A DNA stretch of 64,000 nt, taken from assembly GCA_023409975.1 (NCBI GenBank), contig JAEYQO010000083.1, positions 1-64,000 on the forward strand, given 5' to 3'. Below are positions 49,254 through 58,486 of this stretch, in pieces. Position 1 is the first letter of the stretch. Every line of letters starts with the position of its first letter. Made by a program: the position numbers and the translations under genes. Below the pieces are notes generated by a model that searched no databases, was not told the origin of the DNA, and was given only the letters and a program-made list of their open reading frames with translations. The DNA is from Bacteroidota bacterium. Its GTDB lineage: Bacteria; Bacteroidota; Bacteroidia; Chitinophagales; Chitinophagaceae.

Positions 49254-49700
49254 ATGAACACTTTGACTGTCAGGATACTGCTGGTCATACTTTTCATCTG
49301 CAAAACAGCAATTAGTACCAGCGCACAGGACCCGATAGAGGGGTTCTGGTATGACAAAAACAGGAACGCAAAAATCCAGATATTCAGGGGTGATGATAAC
49401 CGGTTCTACGGGAAAGTGGCCTGGTTGCGTAATCCGCTCTGGAATGGCAAACCCAAGGTAGATCAGAACAATCCTGATCCTGAGAACCGGGATCAGCCCA
49501 TCCTCGGGCTGATGATCCTGCGGGGATTTACGAGAGATGGCGGTGAATATGAGGAAGGCACCGTCTATGACCCCAGGAGTGGCAAGACCTATAGCTGTAA
49601 GATGAAACTGGCCGGCGACAAGCTGGAGGTCCGTGGATATATCGGTATGTCGCTGTTTGGGAAATCGACCAGCTTCACCCGGGCAGAGCAGGCGGACTAA
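49254..49700 (+). CDS. DUF2147 exported protein
   Basis: A 148-residue exported protein with a signal peptide (ILLVILFICKTAISTSA) and a DUF2147 domain: IEGFWYDKNRNAKIQIF, YGKVAWLRNPLW and GGEYEEGTVYDPRSGKTYSC. Members are small lipocalin-like beta proteins of unknown ligand. It lies 15 bases after the DUF2807 gene and ends the operon at a strong terminator. Confidence 0.88.
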   Translation: MNTLTVRILLVILFICKTAISTSAQDPIEGFWYDKNRNAKIQIFRGDDNRFYGKVAWLRNPLWNGKPKVDQNNPDPENRDQPILGLMILRGFTRDGGEYEEGTVYDPRSGKTYSCKMKLAGDKLEVRGYIGMSLFGKSTSFTRAEQAD

Positions 49701-49757
49701 TATCTGACCACATAAAACTATTGTCTACTGTAATTGTTAGCAGCTTATTCTTAAAAA

Positions 49758-49795
49758 AGAACAGGGCCGCTCCTGATTGGGGCGGCCCTGTTTTC
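49758..49795. terminator. Bidirectional terminator
   Basis: AACAGGGCCGCTCC (49760-49773) pairs over 14 positions (one wobble) with GGGGCGGCCCTGTT (49779-49792); A-run before and T-run after serve both strands. Confidence 0.92.
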
Positions 49796-49814
49796 AATGT
49801 ATTTGTATTTGTGC

Positions 49815-50306
49815 TTACTGGCGATGAACATAGATGCGATAACCGGAGCCAAACCAGGAAGTATAGGTGTACAACTGCTGGTTTACTACTACAGATGAAA
49901 CATAGCTATGGCATTGGGAGCCTGCTTCCCTTTGCTGGTTGAAGACAGGCACTATATCCGAAATCCGGATACTTTGTTTAGTGGCCGGAAGGTAAAGCTC
50001 CCAATTATTTGTATAGAAGTTAGTACCGAAGTCGGGGTATGTCATTGGGAACAGTACGACAGAATCCTTTCCGATCACCTGACGTTTGATATTGGTATTT
50101 GCGACCAGAATTGTATCCAGCAGATTATTGAACTGTCCATTGTTTTCGTACCTGCGGTAGATGATCGTATCAGTCGCTGCCTCGGAATACCCTACAAATA
50201 CCATATCGGGTGCTTTGAAAACGCAATCTTCCGAATCCTTAGAACATGCTGCGGCAAAGACCAGTAAGGACACTGCGAGGACAGACAGCAGGCTTGTAAT
50301 TTTCAT
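49815..50306 (-). CDS. Lipoprotein, unknown
   Basis: A 163-residue lipoprotein with lipobox VFAAAC (cysteine at residue ~21), followed by DSEDCVFKAPDMVFVGYSEA. The rest is beta-rich (TIIYRRYENNGQFNNLLD, YTYTSWFGSGYRIYVHR). I recognise no named domain. It is convergent with the oxidase operon and downstream of acs but transcribed from its own region, with a one-mismatch -7 box upstream. Confidence 0.68.
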   Translation of the reverse strand: MKITSLLSVLAVSLLVFAAACSKDSEDCVFKAPDMVFVGYSEAATDTIIYRRYENNGQFNNLLDTILVANTNIKRQVIGKDSVVLFPMTYPDFGTNFYTNNWELYLPATKQSIRISDIVPVFNQQREAGSQCHSYVSSVVVNQQLYTYTSWFGSGYRIYVHRQ

Positions 50307-50375
50307 AAATACCTATTTAAGGTCTCTAAAGTAATGAATTCAGGAAAATATTCAGAGCGGCCGTGAAAGGATTCA

Positions 50376-52289
50376 TCAGATTTTCCCTTGTTGAATTTCG
50401 TCTACTACTCCGGGGTCCAGCAAAGTCGAGGTATCGCCGAGGTTTTCTGTTTCACCCTCGGCAATCTTTCTGAGTATCCTTCGCATGATCTTACCGCTAC
50501 GTGTTTTGGGAAGACCGGAGACGAACTGGATCTTATCCGGCCTGGCGATGGGGCCGATTACCCTGCTCACTGTTGCCATGATATCCTTTCTTTCCAGGTC
50601 TGCATCACCATGCAGATTGCTGACTACGACATAGGCGTAGATGCCCTGCCCTTTCACATCGTGATTGTAGCCTACTACGGCGCTTTCCACCACACCAGCG
50701 TGCATATTGATAGCGTTTTCGATCTCTGCGGTTCCGATTCTGTGTCCGCTGACATTCAGCACATCGTCGACCCGTCCGGTGATACGATAATTACCATCCA
50801 GATCGCGGAGTGCGCCATCACCTGTGAAATACATGTCGTCGTATGTTGCAAAGTAATTGGTACGGCACCTTTCATGGTCGCCGTAGGTTGTCCTCAGAAT
50901 TGATGGCCAGGGAAAGCGGATGGCAAGATTGCCTGCCAGACCGTTACCTTCGATGACGTTACCCTGATCGTCGAGGAGAAGAGGTTGGATTCCCGGGAGC
51001 GGAAGAGTTGCGTGCGCTGGTTTGCCGGGAGTGATACCTGCCATGTTTGAGATCATTATGCCGCCTGTTTCCGTTTGCCACCAGGTATCGACGATCGGGC
51101 AACGTTCTTTGCCGATATGTTTATGAAACCATTGCCAGGCTTCTTCATTGATGGGTTCCCCGACACTACCTAAAACCCTTAACGAGGACAGGTCATGTTT
51201 CTCAACCCATTCCAGACCATGCGCCATCAGGCTCCTGATGGCGGTGGGAGCGGTATAGAGCGTGGAGACCTTATACCTGTCAACAATATCCCAGAGACGG
51301 CCGGCGTCCGGCCAGGTGGGAACCCCTTCAAACATCAGGCTTGTAGCGCCGGCGCAGAGCGGGCCATAGACGATGTAGCTATGGCCAGTGATCCATCCTA
51401 CATCTGCAGTGCAGAAATACACTTCTCCCTTCTGGTATTGAAAAACATTTACGAACGACCAGGTGGTATAGATCATGTAGCCGGCGCAGGTATGTACGAC
51501 ACCCTTGGGCTTACCCGTTGAACCGGAAGTGTACAAAATAAAAAGAGGATCTTCCGCGTCCATTTCTTCTGGGGGGCAGGGAGGGTTGCCCATTGTTTCC
51601 ACTTTTTTTATCTCGTCTTCCCACCAGACATCACGCCCTTTAATCATACTGACCGGCACACGGGCGCGGGTTAGAACGATGACCCGTTTGACGAACCTGC
51701 ATTGAGCGAGTGCATCATCGATAGTATCCTTCAGCGGAACGACCTTATTGCCGCGGAAGGCACCATCTGCTGTCACCACAAACTCTGCATGGGCATCGTG
51801 GATGCGGTCTGCGATACTCTGGGCACTGAACCCACCGAATATTACTGAGTGAATGGCGCCGATGCGTGCACAGGCAAGAACTGCAATAGCCAGTTCTGGT
51901 ACCATACCCATATAGACACAAACACGGTCGCCTTTTCTGACACCGTTATTCTTCAGGACATTGGCGAACTGATTGACCTTAAAATGAAGCGTTTTATAGC
52001 TCAGAATCCTGTAGTGTTCTTCCGGATCATTCGGTTCCCAGATAATTGCCGGTTCATCCGGTTGAGATTCCACATAGCGGTCGAGCGCATTGACGGTGAT
52101 ATTCAGTTTGCCTCCCTGGAACCATTTAACCTCAGGATCCCTGAAGTTCCATTCCAGGACCTTGTCCCATTTCCTGCTCCAGACAAAGCTTTCAGCTATT
52201 TCCTCCCAGAAGGCTTCAGGTTCTTCAACACTTCTTTTATACTGTTCCTGGTATTCCCGGAGACTGCGAATTTGAAACGGATAAGTCAT
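50376..52289 (-). CDS. acs: Acetyl-CoA synthetase
   Basis: A 637-residue AMP-forming acetyl-CoA synthetase that activates acetate. The ATP-loop LYTSGSTGKPKGVVHTCAGY, DTWWQTETGG, the hinge GRVDDVLNVSGHRIGTAE and the C-terminal PKTRSGKIMRR (with the acetylation-controlled lysine) are all canonical. Length fits Acs (~640-650). The ATG at 52289 was chosen over 52331 because the sequence before it is not conserved in style. It stands alone. Confidence 0.95.
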   Translation of the reverse strand: MTYPFQIRSLREYQEQYKRSVEEPEAFWEEIAESFVWSRKWDKVLEWNFRDPEVKWFQGGKLNITVNALDRYVESQPDEPAIIWEPNDPEEHYRILSYKTLHFKVNQFANVLKNNGVRKGDRVCVYMGMVPELAIAVLACARIGAIHSVIFGGFSAQSIADRIHDAHAEFVVTADGAFRGNKVVPLKDTIDDALAQCRFVKRVIVLTRARVPVSMIKGRDVWWEDEIKKVETMGNPPCPPEEMDAEDPLFILYTSGSTGKPKGVVHTCAGYMIYTTWSFVNVFQYQKGEVYFCTADVGWITGHSYIVYGPLCAGATSLMFEGVPTWPDAGRLWDIVDRYKVSTLYTAPTAIRSLMAHGLEWVEKHDLSSLRVLGSVGEPINEEAWQWFHKHIGKERCPIVDTWWQTETGGIMISNMAGITPGKPAHATLPLPGIQPLLLDDQGNVIEGNGLAGNLAIRFPWPSILRTTYGDHERCRTNYFATYDDMYFTGDGALRDLDGNYRITGRVDDVLNVSGHRIGTAEIENAINMHAGVVESAVVGYNHDVKGQGIYAYVVVSNLHGDADLERKDIMATVSRVIGPIARPDKIQFVSGLPKTRSGKIMRRILRKIAEGETENLGDTSTLLDPGVVDEIQQGKI

Positions 52290-52393
52290 ATTGAAGATTA
52301 AGTTAGGAAAAAGTTCAGTTGTGATAGCCATTGAGCGAAGGCTAAATCTAATTTGGCGTTGGAGCTGAAGTTGAGGAATAAGATACTTAAGCC

Positions 52394-52423
52394 AAAAAGT
52401 GCTGCCTGTGGCAGCACTTTTTT
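52394..52423 (-). terminator. Terminator of the KGG protein gene
   Basis: AAAAAGTGCTGCC (52394-52406) is an inverted repeat of GGCAGCACTTTTT (52410-52422) around a TGT loop. Symmetrical A/T flanks allow function in both directions, but only the minus-strand KGG gene needs it. Confidence 0.88.
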
Positions 52424-52445
52424 GAATGGATCACCGGTATGTTTA

Positions 52446-52712
52446 TCACCGACTCTGATTGCTGCGGTTGCCACCATTGCTGCGGCGACTGCCAGAAACC
52501 TGACCGCCTTTACGTCCGGCTGCACGTGCCTCTTCAGAAGTAAATTCGTGGGCTACTCCCTTCTGATGAGCGGCACGGCCGCCCTTACTTGCGATCTCTC
52601 TTTGTTTCTCACGATCCATCGAGGCGAAACCACGGTTAGAAGTATTTCCACGTGATCCTCCCTGGTTGCTACCGCGATTGTCTTGTCCACTACGATTTCT
52701 GTTTTCTGCCAT
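52446..52712 (-). CDS. KGG-motif stress-induced-type protein
   Basis: An 88-residue, very basic, Gly/Ser/Arg-rich protein. The core GFASMDREKQREIASKGG, then AHEFTSEEARAAGRKGG, has two KGG repeats typical of general stress proteins (GsiB-like/KGG family), in a background of NRSGQDNRGSNQGGSRGN. Members are disordered and induced by stress in other bacteria; that link is from the family. The 337-base gap from 52713 to 53049 before mutY has nothing recognisable. Confidence 0.85.
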   Translation of the reverse strand: MAENRNRSGQDNRGSNQGGSRGNTSNRGFASMDREKQREIASKGGRAAHQKGVAHEFTSEEARAAGRKGGQVSGSRRSNGGNRSNQSR

Positions 52713-53049
52713 AGGATTAGAGTTTTATATGCCCTACCGTTTAACAACAGCATGCCATTTTCAACCCCTTTGAAAACCGCACCAGACGCGGCTTTAAATA
52801 CATTCCAGAAAAATTCACAGCATTAAGATTTGTAAAAGCGGGACTTACCGGAACTATAGGGCGAATATATCTCTGGAGCTATCAGTTTTCTTTACAGAAG
52901 TTTAACCAAAACGGTGCTGGTGGCCTATTTTAGCTGAAAAGGGCCGGCACCACAGAGCGGGAATTTTATTGTACCGCTTCCACGAGACGGGGGAGCGTGA
53001 GTCGGCTGGAAGTCATTTTTAAGCAGCGGTAAAGTGATAATTTGCGGTG

Positions 53050-54123
53050 ATGAAGCGACGTGAGGCGCGAACGCTATACTTCAGAGAGCAGTTACTGAGC
53101 TGGCATCAGGCTGCCCCATTGCGTCCATTACCCTGGAAAATAAACCGGGATCCTTACAGGATCTGGCTTTCGGAGATCATTTTGCAGCAAACGAGAATGG
53201 ATCAGGGGCTACCCTACTATCTCAGATTCGTGGAGCGGTATCCTGATGTTCATGCGCTGGCACAGGCGCGGGACGATGAAGTCTTTCGGCTCTGGCAGGG
53301 ACTCGGCTATTACAACCGGTGCAAAAACCTGCTGACGACCGCCCGTCATATCAGTGAGACCCTGGGGGGCAGGTTTCCGGATACCTATGAAGATATACTG
53401 AAGCTTAAAGGTGTAGGTAACTATACTGCGGCGGCCATCAGTTCCTTTGCGTACGCATTGCCCTGTGCTGTGGTGGATGGCAATGTGTACCGGGTGCTAT
53501 CGCGGTATTGTGGAATCGAGACACCGATAGATACAGGAACGGGTAAGCGGGAGTTCCAGGAGACTGCCGATCAATTTCTTTACCGGGAAGACAGTGCGGC
53601 CTATAACCAGGCCATTATGGACTTTGGCGCTACCGTTTGCAAACCGGTGCAGCCTGAGTGCGGGGAATGTCCGTTGAGCCTACATTGCGAAGCGAGGAAA
53701 CAAAACCTGGTTTCTTTATTACCGGTGAAATCGAAGAAGACCCTTTCAAAGACCCGGTATTTCCACTATTTGTTGCTGGTAAACGGGGCCAGACTGTGGA
53801 TCAGGAAAAGAGAGGAGCGGGACATCTGGCAGAATCTGTTTGAGCCATTTCTGCTGGAGGCCGAGAAGCCCCTGGACAGCGAAGAACTACTGCAGCAGCC
53901 ACTTTGGAAGAAAACCGGACTGTTGGCGGAACCTATACTAATGGGAGAAGGAAGGCAAAAGCTTTCCCATCAGTTGATCGAGGCAAGGTTCTTTAAGGTA
54001 GAGGTTCAGGACCGGAAACTGAGGATTCCGGGAGGCGGTAAATGGGTATCTGTGAATGAACTGGATGCCTATCCCCTTCCCCGTACCCTCATTTCATTTT
54101 TTGAAAAAAATTTTTACTTTTAG
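53050..54123 (+). CDS. mutY: A/G-specific adenine glycosylase
   Basis: A 357-residue MutY that removes adenine mispaired with 8-oxoguanine. The HhH segment LKGVGNYTAAAISSFAY with the catalytic Asp in VVDGNVYRVLSRY, the QQTRMDQGLPYY motif and the iron-sulfur loop C-X6-C-X2-C-X5-C (CKPVQPECGECPLSLHC) are intact; a C-terminal NUDIX-like domain follows. The start is ATG at 53050, one codon after a GTG. It begins the mutY-ssb-gldE row conserved in Bacteroidota. Confidence 0.95.
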   Translation: MKRREARTLYFREQLLSWHQAAPLRPLPWKINRDPYRIWLSEIILQQTRMDQGLPYYLRFVERYPDVHALAQARDDEVFRLWQGLGYYNRCKNLLTTARHISETLGGRFPDTYEDILKLKGVGNYTAAAISSFAYALPCAVVDGNVYRVLSRYCGIETPIDTGTGKREFQETADQFLYREDSAAYNQAIMDFGATVCKPVQPECGECPLSLHCEARKQNLVSLLPVKSKKTLSKTRYFHYLLLVNGARLWIRKREERDIWQNLFEPFLLEAEKPLDSEELLQQPLWKKTGLLAEPILMGEGRQKLSHQLIEARFFKVEVQDRKLRIPGGGKWVSVNELDAYPLPRTLISFFEKNFYF

Positions 54124-54169
54124 TATCTGTATAGGTTATAATTTTTACTAATTGAAAATGTAGTTAGTC

Positions 54170-54607
54170 ATGAGAGGCGTAAACAGAGTCATGTTGATCG
54201 GCAATTTAGGGAAAGACCCGGACCTGCAGTATCTGGAAGGGAACATTGCGGTGGCAAAATTTCCGCTTGCTACCACAGAGACATTTAAGGACAAGAACGG
54301 TAACCAGGTTTCGCAGACGGAATGGCATACCGTCGTGCTTTGGAGAGGCCTGGCAGAACTTGCTCAAAAGTACCTCCATAAGGGCAGTCTGGTTTTTATT
54401 GAAGGACGCCTGAGAACCCGCAACTGGGAGGACAAAGACAAGAACAGGAGATTCAGTACAGAAATCGTTGGGGATAACCTTGTTATGCTGGATAAGCGCA
54501 AGGACCATAGTGGGGACTCTCACAATACTGATGTGAATTTCGGGTCTGAAGACATGAGTTTCGACAGCGGAAGTTCTTCTGATGACAAGGATAATCTACC
54601 TTTCTGA
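54170..54607 (+). CDS. ssb: Single-stranded DNA-binding protein
   Basis: A 145-residue SSB: an OB-fold (VNRVMLIGNLGKDPDLQYLE, then QTEWHTVVLWRGLAELA and GRLRTRNWEDKDKNRRFSTE) and an acidic tail ending DDKDNLPF, the usual C-terminal contact peptide for partner proteins. It lies 46 bases after mutY. Confidence 0.96.
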   Translation: MRGVNRVMLIGNLGKDPDLQYLEGNIAVAKFPLATTETFKDKNGNQVSQTEWHTVVLWRGLAELAQKYLHKGSLVFIEGRLRTRNWEDKDKNRRFSTEIVGDNLVMLDKRKDHSGDSHNTDVNFGSEDMSFDSGSSSDDKDNLPF

Positions 54608-54721
54608 CCAGGAACGAGTGGGGTGATGCCCATAAGGCATTAAGTTTTAGATTTCAGATCTGCAAAAATTGTAGCGTTAATAAGCTAAGCATCATTGGCA
54701 AGTATAGATGAAGGCGGGAAG

Positions 54722-56053
54722 ATGGGTCTATTGAATATACTCTTACAGGCAGCGGGCGACGAATTTTCCATTTCTAATGTCACCGTATTAATTATCATCA
54801 TTTTAGTGTTGTTGTTGTTGACCGGGATCACAGCCGGGTCGGAAACCGCATACTTCACCTTGTCTGCGAAGGATGTTAACTATCTGAAGACGAAGGACAG
54901 GCCCAGTGCGAGACAGGCCATGCGTCTGCTGGATCAGCCGAAGATGCTGCTGGCCACCATACTGGTAGCCAACAACTTCATTAATCTGGCAATCGTCATT
55001 ACGACAAGCGTTCTGATCTCTCAGTTTCTGAGTCCGGAATTGCCGCGGGCCGTCGCACTGCTTATACAGGTCGTGAGCATTACCTTCCTGCTAGTGTTGT
55101 TCGGCGAGGTGCTTCCCAAGGTGTATGCCACTCAGAACAATATGCGGATGGCCTTGTTTTCGGCGCCAGTGCTCAATCTGCTGACCAGTATTTTCAGTCC
55201 GATCAGCCGGATGATGGTTTCGTCGACGGAATTTCTTGAAGAGAAAATTGGCACACGGACCGGTGCCAACATCAGTAATGAGGAAGTTGAACAGGCCATT
55301 GAGTTATCTGTCGGACATACCGCCACGAGAGAAGAAATAAACATTTTCAAGGGCATTATGAAATTTGGCAGCATTACCGTCCGGCAGGTGATGCGCACCC
55401 GACTGGATGTCAGCGGTATCCCTTTTGAGATGCGCTTTCCGGAGGTTCGGCAGCTTGCTTTGGAGGTGGGCTATTCGAGAATGCCTGTTTATAAGGAAAA
55501 CCTCGACAAAGTAGCCGGGATTATTCATACCAAAGACTTCCTGCCATATTCAGACCTGGAAGATTTTGACTGGCATATACTGATCAGACCTGCTTTTTTT
55601 GTGCACGAAGGGAAGCTTATTGAGGACCTTCTGAAAGAAATGCAGCAGAAGCGAGTTCATTTCGCGATTGTTGTGGATGAATTCGGAGGCTCGTCGGGCA
55701 TTGTTACCCTTGAGGACATCATGGAAGAGATCATCGGGGATATCCGTGATGAATTTGATGAGGATGATCTGCAGTTTAAAAAGCTGGATGACAGCAATTA
55801 TATCTTCGAGGGGAAGACACTGATCAACGATTTCTGCAGGGTGATCAGCGAACCACCCGAGACCTTTGCAAAGGTGCGTGGTGAAAGTGATTCTCTAGCG
55901 GGCTTAATACTTGAAGTTTCGGGAAAATTCCCTGCGGTGAATGAAACAGTAAGCTTTAAAAACTTTGATTTTACCGTCCTTGAGCTGGACCGTATGCGTA
56001 TACAAAAAGTCAAGCTCACGATAAATCCTGAGCTTGACGATTATCTTGATTGA
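54722..56053 (+). CDS. gldE: GldE-like CNNM/CorC transporter-family protein
   Basis: A 443-residue protein: a DUF21/CNNM membrane domain (~15-195: TAGSETAYFTLSAKDVNYLK), two CBS domains (~215-335: VDEFGGSSGIVTLEDIMEEI) and a CorC_HlyC domain. Gene order after mutY and ssb identifies it as GldE, associated with gliding motility and the T9SS lipoprotein GldD in Flavobacteria. The GldD gene usually behind gldE is absent: a convergent beta-barrel gene begins 8 bases later. The ATG at 54722 was chosen because the frame upstream offers only a TTG. Confidence 0.85.
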   Translation: MGLLNILLQAAGDEFSISNVTVLIIIILVLLLLTGITAGSETAYFTLSAKDVNYLKTKDRPSARQAMRLLDQPKMLLATILVANNFINLAIVITTSVLISQFLSPELPRAVALLIQVVSITFLLVLFGEVLPKVYATQNNMRMALFSAPVLNLLTSIFSPISRMMVSSTEFLEEKIGTRTGANISNEEVEQAIELSVGHTATREEINIFKGIMKFGSITVRQVMRTRLDVSGIPFEMRFPEVRQLALEVGYSRMPVYKENLDKVAGIIHTKDFLPYSDLEDFDWHILIRPAFFVHEGKLIEDLLKEMQQKRVHFAIVVDEFGGSSGIVTLEDIMEEIIGDIRDEFDEDDLQFKKLDDSNYIFEGKTLINDFCRVISEPPETFAKVRGESDSLAGLILEVSGKFPAVNETVSFKNFDFTVLELDRMRIQKVKLTINPELDDYLD

Positions 56054-56061
56054 TCTTCGGA

Positions 56062-56706
56062 TCAGAGTAAGGTATAGCCTATATGAACCTGTAGTGTTTT
56101 CTGCTTCCAGGCGTCGTTGATCTTCGTAGTGTAGGTATTACCATCCTCGTTATTCATATTGGATAGTGCTATTATGTAGCGGGCTCCAACATTCAGTTTG
56201 AAGGGGAGATCGATCCAGATGCCACCGACCGCATCGATGGAACCTGATTTGAATATGCTGCGTGCATCCTTCATCAGATCATCCTTATCGATGACGGTAA
56301 CAACCCTGCTAAACTGGGGGCCTACCTGAAGTTTCACTTTGGGGATCAGTTTTACATTCAGCAACACCGGAACACTTATATAGTTCACCCTGAAAGTACC
56401 TCCCTGAACAGATTCCTTACCTGCGTTGAACAAGTCTTTGTACAGATCATTAAAGCCCTGACCTGCCTGGTAGGTAGACTGCGAGAACATGGCTTCTATT
56501 TGTGCGCCGAACACAGGTCCGTTCACACCCAGAAAGCCGCCACCCATAAAATTGGCTTTGTAGCCATTCTCCCAGTACTTTCCACCTACGTCTGTGAAAT
56601 TACCTCCCAGTTTGATACCCAGGTCTACCCCGAGCATATTCAATTGTGCTTTTGTAATTGCAGGTAATGACAGGGCTATAAAGCATAAAGTCAAGATCTT
56701 TTTCAT
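56062..56706 (-). CDS. PorT-family outer-membrane beta-barrel protein
   Basis: A 214-residue exported protein: signal peptide MKKILTLCFIALSLPAITKA, then repeated amphipathic strands with aromatic ends (GVDLGIKLGGNFTDVG, FRVNYISVPVLLNVKLIP, KVKLQVGPQFSRVV, LQVHIGYTLL), as in the outer-membrane beta-barrel (PorT/OMP_b-brl) family. Start: the ATG at 56706 opens the signal peptide and fits the -7 box at 56728. Convergent with gldE; its role is unknown. Confidence 0.82.
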   Translation of the reverse strand: MKKILTLCFIALSLPAITKAQLNMLGVDLGIKLGGNFTDVGGKYWENGYKANFMGGGFLGVNGPVFGAQIEAMFSQSTYQAGQGFNDLYKDLFNAGKESVQGGTFRVNYISVPVLLNVKLIPKVKLQVGPQFSRVVTVIDKDDLMKDARSIFKSGSIDAVGGIWIDLPFKLNVGARYIIALSNMNNEDGNTYTTKINDAWKQKTLQVHIGYTLL

Positions 56707-56727
56707 AGTCGCTGATTTGTTACTGCA

Positions 56728-56735
56728 CAAATGTA
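56728..56735 (-). promoter_or_regulatory. -7 promoter box of the beta-barrel gene
   Basis: CAAATGTA on the plus strand is TACATTTG on the minus strand, an exact TAnnTTTG box, 22 bases before the ATG at 56706. It supports this start over the one at 56763. Confidence 0.5.
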
Positions 56736-56768
56736 TTTCAATAAGGGATAAAAAAATATACACAGTTT

Positions 56769-58364
56769 TTACTGTTCTTCAACTATCAGAAATTCATGAC
56801 GATAGGGCTGGAAACTTCTGTGCAGCATTCCGATGAATTCAGCGCCATACTGCAGGTAATACTCCATAAAGTTCTCTGTCCGTTCCTGCAGGCTGCCACC
56901 GGGGAACAATTTCCGTTTCAGTTTTTCTATCCGTTGCAGCTCCACCTGCATTTTCCGTTTTTCTGCGCGCAGCATCTTTTTCTCCAGCACCTGTAGCTGG
57001 TAACGGATTTTTGCTGTCACTGCTTCAGAGGCCCCTTTGAGTGTGGGATCCAGCGTTATGGCTTTTGAACGGAGGGCGGACAACACCTGTTCCATCTCCT
57101 GCAGTTCATTGTTTGTCTGCCATTGATCGCCAGATTTGCTGCGAACAAAACTGTGGATCAGATCTGTTTCGGGTTTAAAAACCTGTTCGAGAGAGAGGCC
57201 CAACTGTTCGCGCAGCCGGTGTTCGGCGCTATTAATCCAGGTGACCGACTGGCGCAGATGTATGGCGGGGAAAAAGACCTTATAATGTTCGAATAGCTGG
57301 CATAGCTGCAGCCAGTAAGCCAGTTCGGCGCCACCGCCGATGAATGCCACATTGGGCAGGATGGATTCCTGGAACAGTCCGCGAAGAATCACATTTGGGC
57401 TGAAGCGTTCCGGATATTGTTCCAGCTCGGTGAGCAGTTCTTCCCGGCTCCAGGTGATATCCGTATTCAGCACCTGCCAGCGCTCTCCTTTTTGTTCTAT
57501 CCTTTCCCGCAGGCCATCTGTCAGGTAAAACAGATTAATGGCACGCGGATAGGCCTGCACCTTATAATTAGCGGCAAGAGCAGAGACCGTATCCCCGAGC
57601 ACCTGCCGGGCTGAATGTTCCAGAAGATCCTCCTTCATTACGGGAATGAAAGCACGTTTGAGTCCGGAATGATCGGGATCGATTACCAGTAGACCATAAT
57701 TACCGAAAAGCGCATTCACCAACCAGGCAGTCGCCTTGCCAATGGTGGGCTGTTTGGTGTAGGCGTTTTCCAGAAGCTGCTTCAGTTCGTCGCAGTGAGG
57801 ACCGGGTGGTCCCAGCTTTTTAAACAAGTCGCGGATCAGAGGCTGAAGGCTTTCAGTAGACATCCTTCCTACGGCACCTGACTGACCGCCACCGTCCCAG
57901 GTAAACCTCTCATTGTTGTAACGAAACGTTCCCAGTTCCTGCAGATCATTGTCCTCGCTGCCGAGGTAGTAAACCGGTACGAAATGCTTGCCGGGGAACT
58001 GCTTGTTTAATTCTTCTGCGAGCACGATGGCGTGAACGATCTTATAGATGAAGTAGAGATAACCCGTGAGGAGGTTGGGCTGGTGTGCGGTACAAACAGT
58101 AAAAGTTGATTCAGATGACAGCAGTTCCAGGTTCTTTTCAGCGGCTCCGGTTAGCGGTATCCCTTCATACTGTTCTCTGAGCACCTTTACCAGCAGGCTG
58201 CGGTTGACGGGGTGCTTTTCCCTTTGGCTGATGGCCTCCGACATCCCTTCAGGGTCGGGGCGATACCTGTAAAATGCCTTCAGCGATTCCTTGTTTGCGA
58301 GGTAGTCCAGTACCAGACCAGAGAATGCATGCGTTTTTTCGTAAGGCAGAAAGGTACAATCCAT
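56769..58364 (-). CDS. bshC: Bacillithiol biosynthesis cysteine-adding enzyme
   Basis: A 531-residue BshC that adds cysteine to GlcN-malate in the last step of bacillithiol synthesis. TAHQPNLLTGYLYFIYKIVH, PVYYLGSEDNDLQELGTFRY and the C-terminal coiled coil (VLEKKMLRAEKRKMQVELQR) match the family. The length is normal. bshA and bshB are not in the window. It has its own -7 box and is divergent from radC. Confidence 0.93.
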   Translation of the reverse strand: MDCTFLPYEKTHAFSGLVLDYLANKESLKAFYRYRPDPEGMSEAISQREKHPVNRSLLVKVLREQYEGIPLTGAAEKNLELLSSESTFTVCTAHQPNLLTGYLYFIYKIVHAIVLAEELNKQFPGKHFVPVYYLGSEDNDLQELGTFRYNNERFTWDGGGQSGAVGRMSTESLQPLIRDLFKKLGPPGPHCDELKQLLENAYTKQPTIGKATAWLVNALFGNYGLLVIDPDHSGLKRAFIPVMKEDLLEHSARQVLGDTVSALAANYKVQAYPRAINLFYLTDGLRERIEQKGERWQVLNTDITWSREELLTELEQYPERFSPNVILRGLFQESILPNVAFIGGGAELAYWLQLCQLFEHYKVFFPAIHLRQSVTWINSAEHRLREQLGLSLEQVFKPETDLIHSFVRSKSGDQWQTNNELQEMEQVLSALRSKAITLDPTLKGASEAVTAKIRYQLQVLEKKMLRAEKRKMQVELQRIEKLKRKLFPGGSLQERTENFMEYYLQYGAEFIGMLHRSFQPYRHEFLIVEEQ

Positions 58365-58398
58365 CGGGGAGCTTGCTTTAATTCAGCTAAAATAAACT

Positions 58399-58406
58399 CA
58401 AAGGTA
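58399..58406 (-). promoter_or_regulatory. -7 promoter box of bshC
   Basis: CAAAGGTA on the plus strand gives TACCTTTG on the minus strand, exact TAnnTTTG, 35 bases before the ATG of bshC. Confidence 0.45.
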
Positions 58407-58486
58407 CTAAGCCTGCAAAAGGGCTTGCTGATAGGTGTATAAACAGCGTCAGAAACAATTAGGAAAAAGCTTTTATTTTCAACGCG

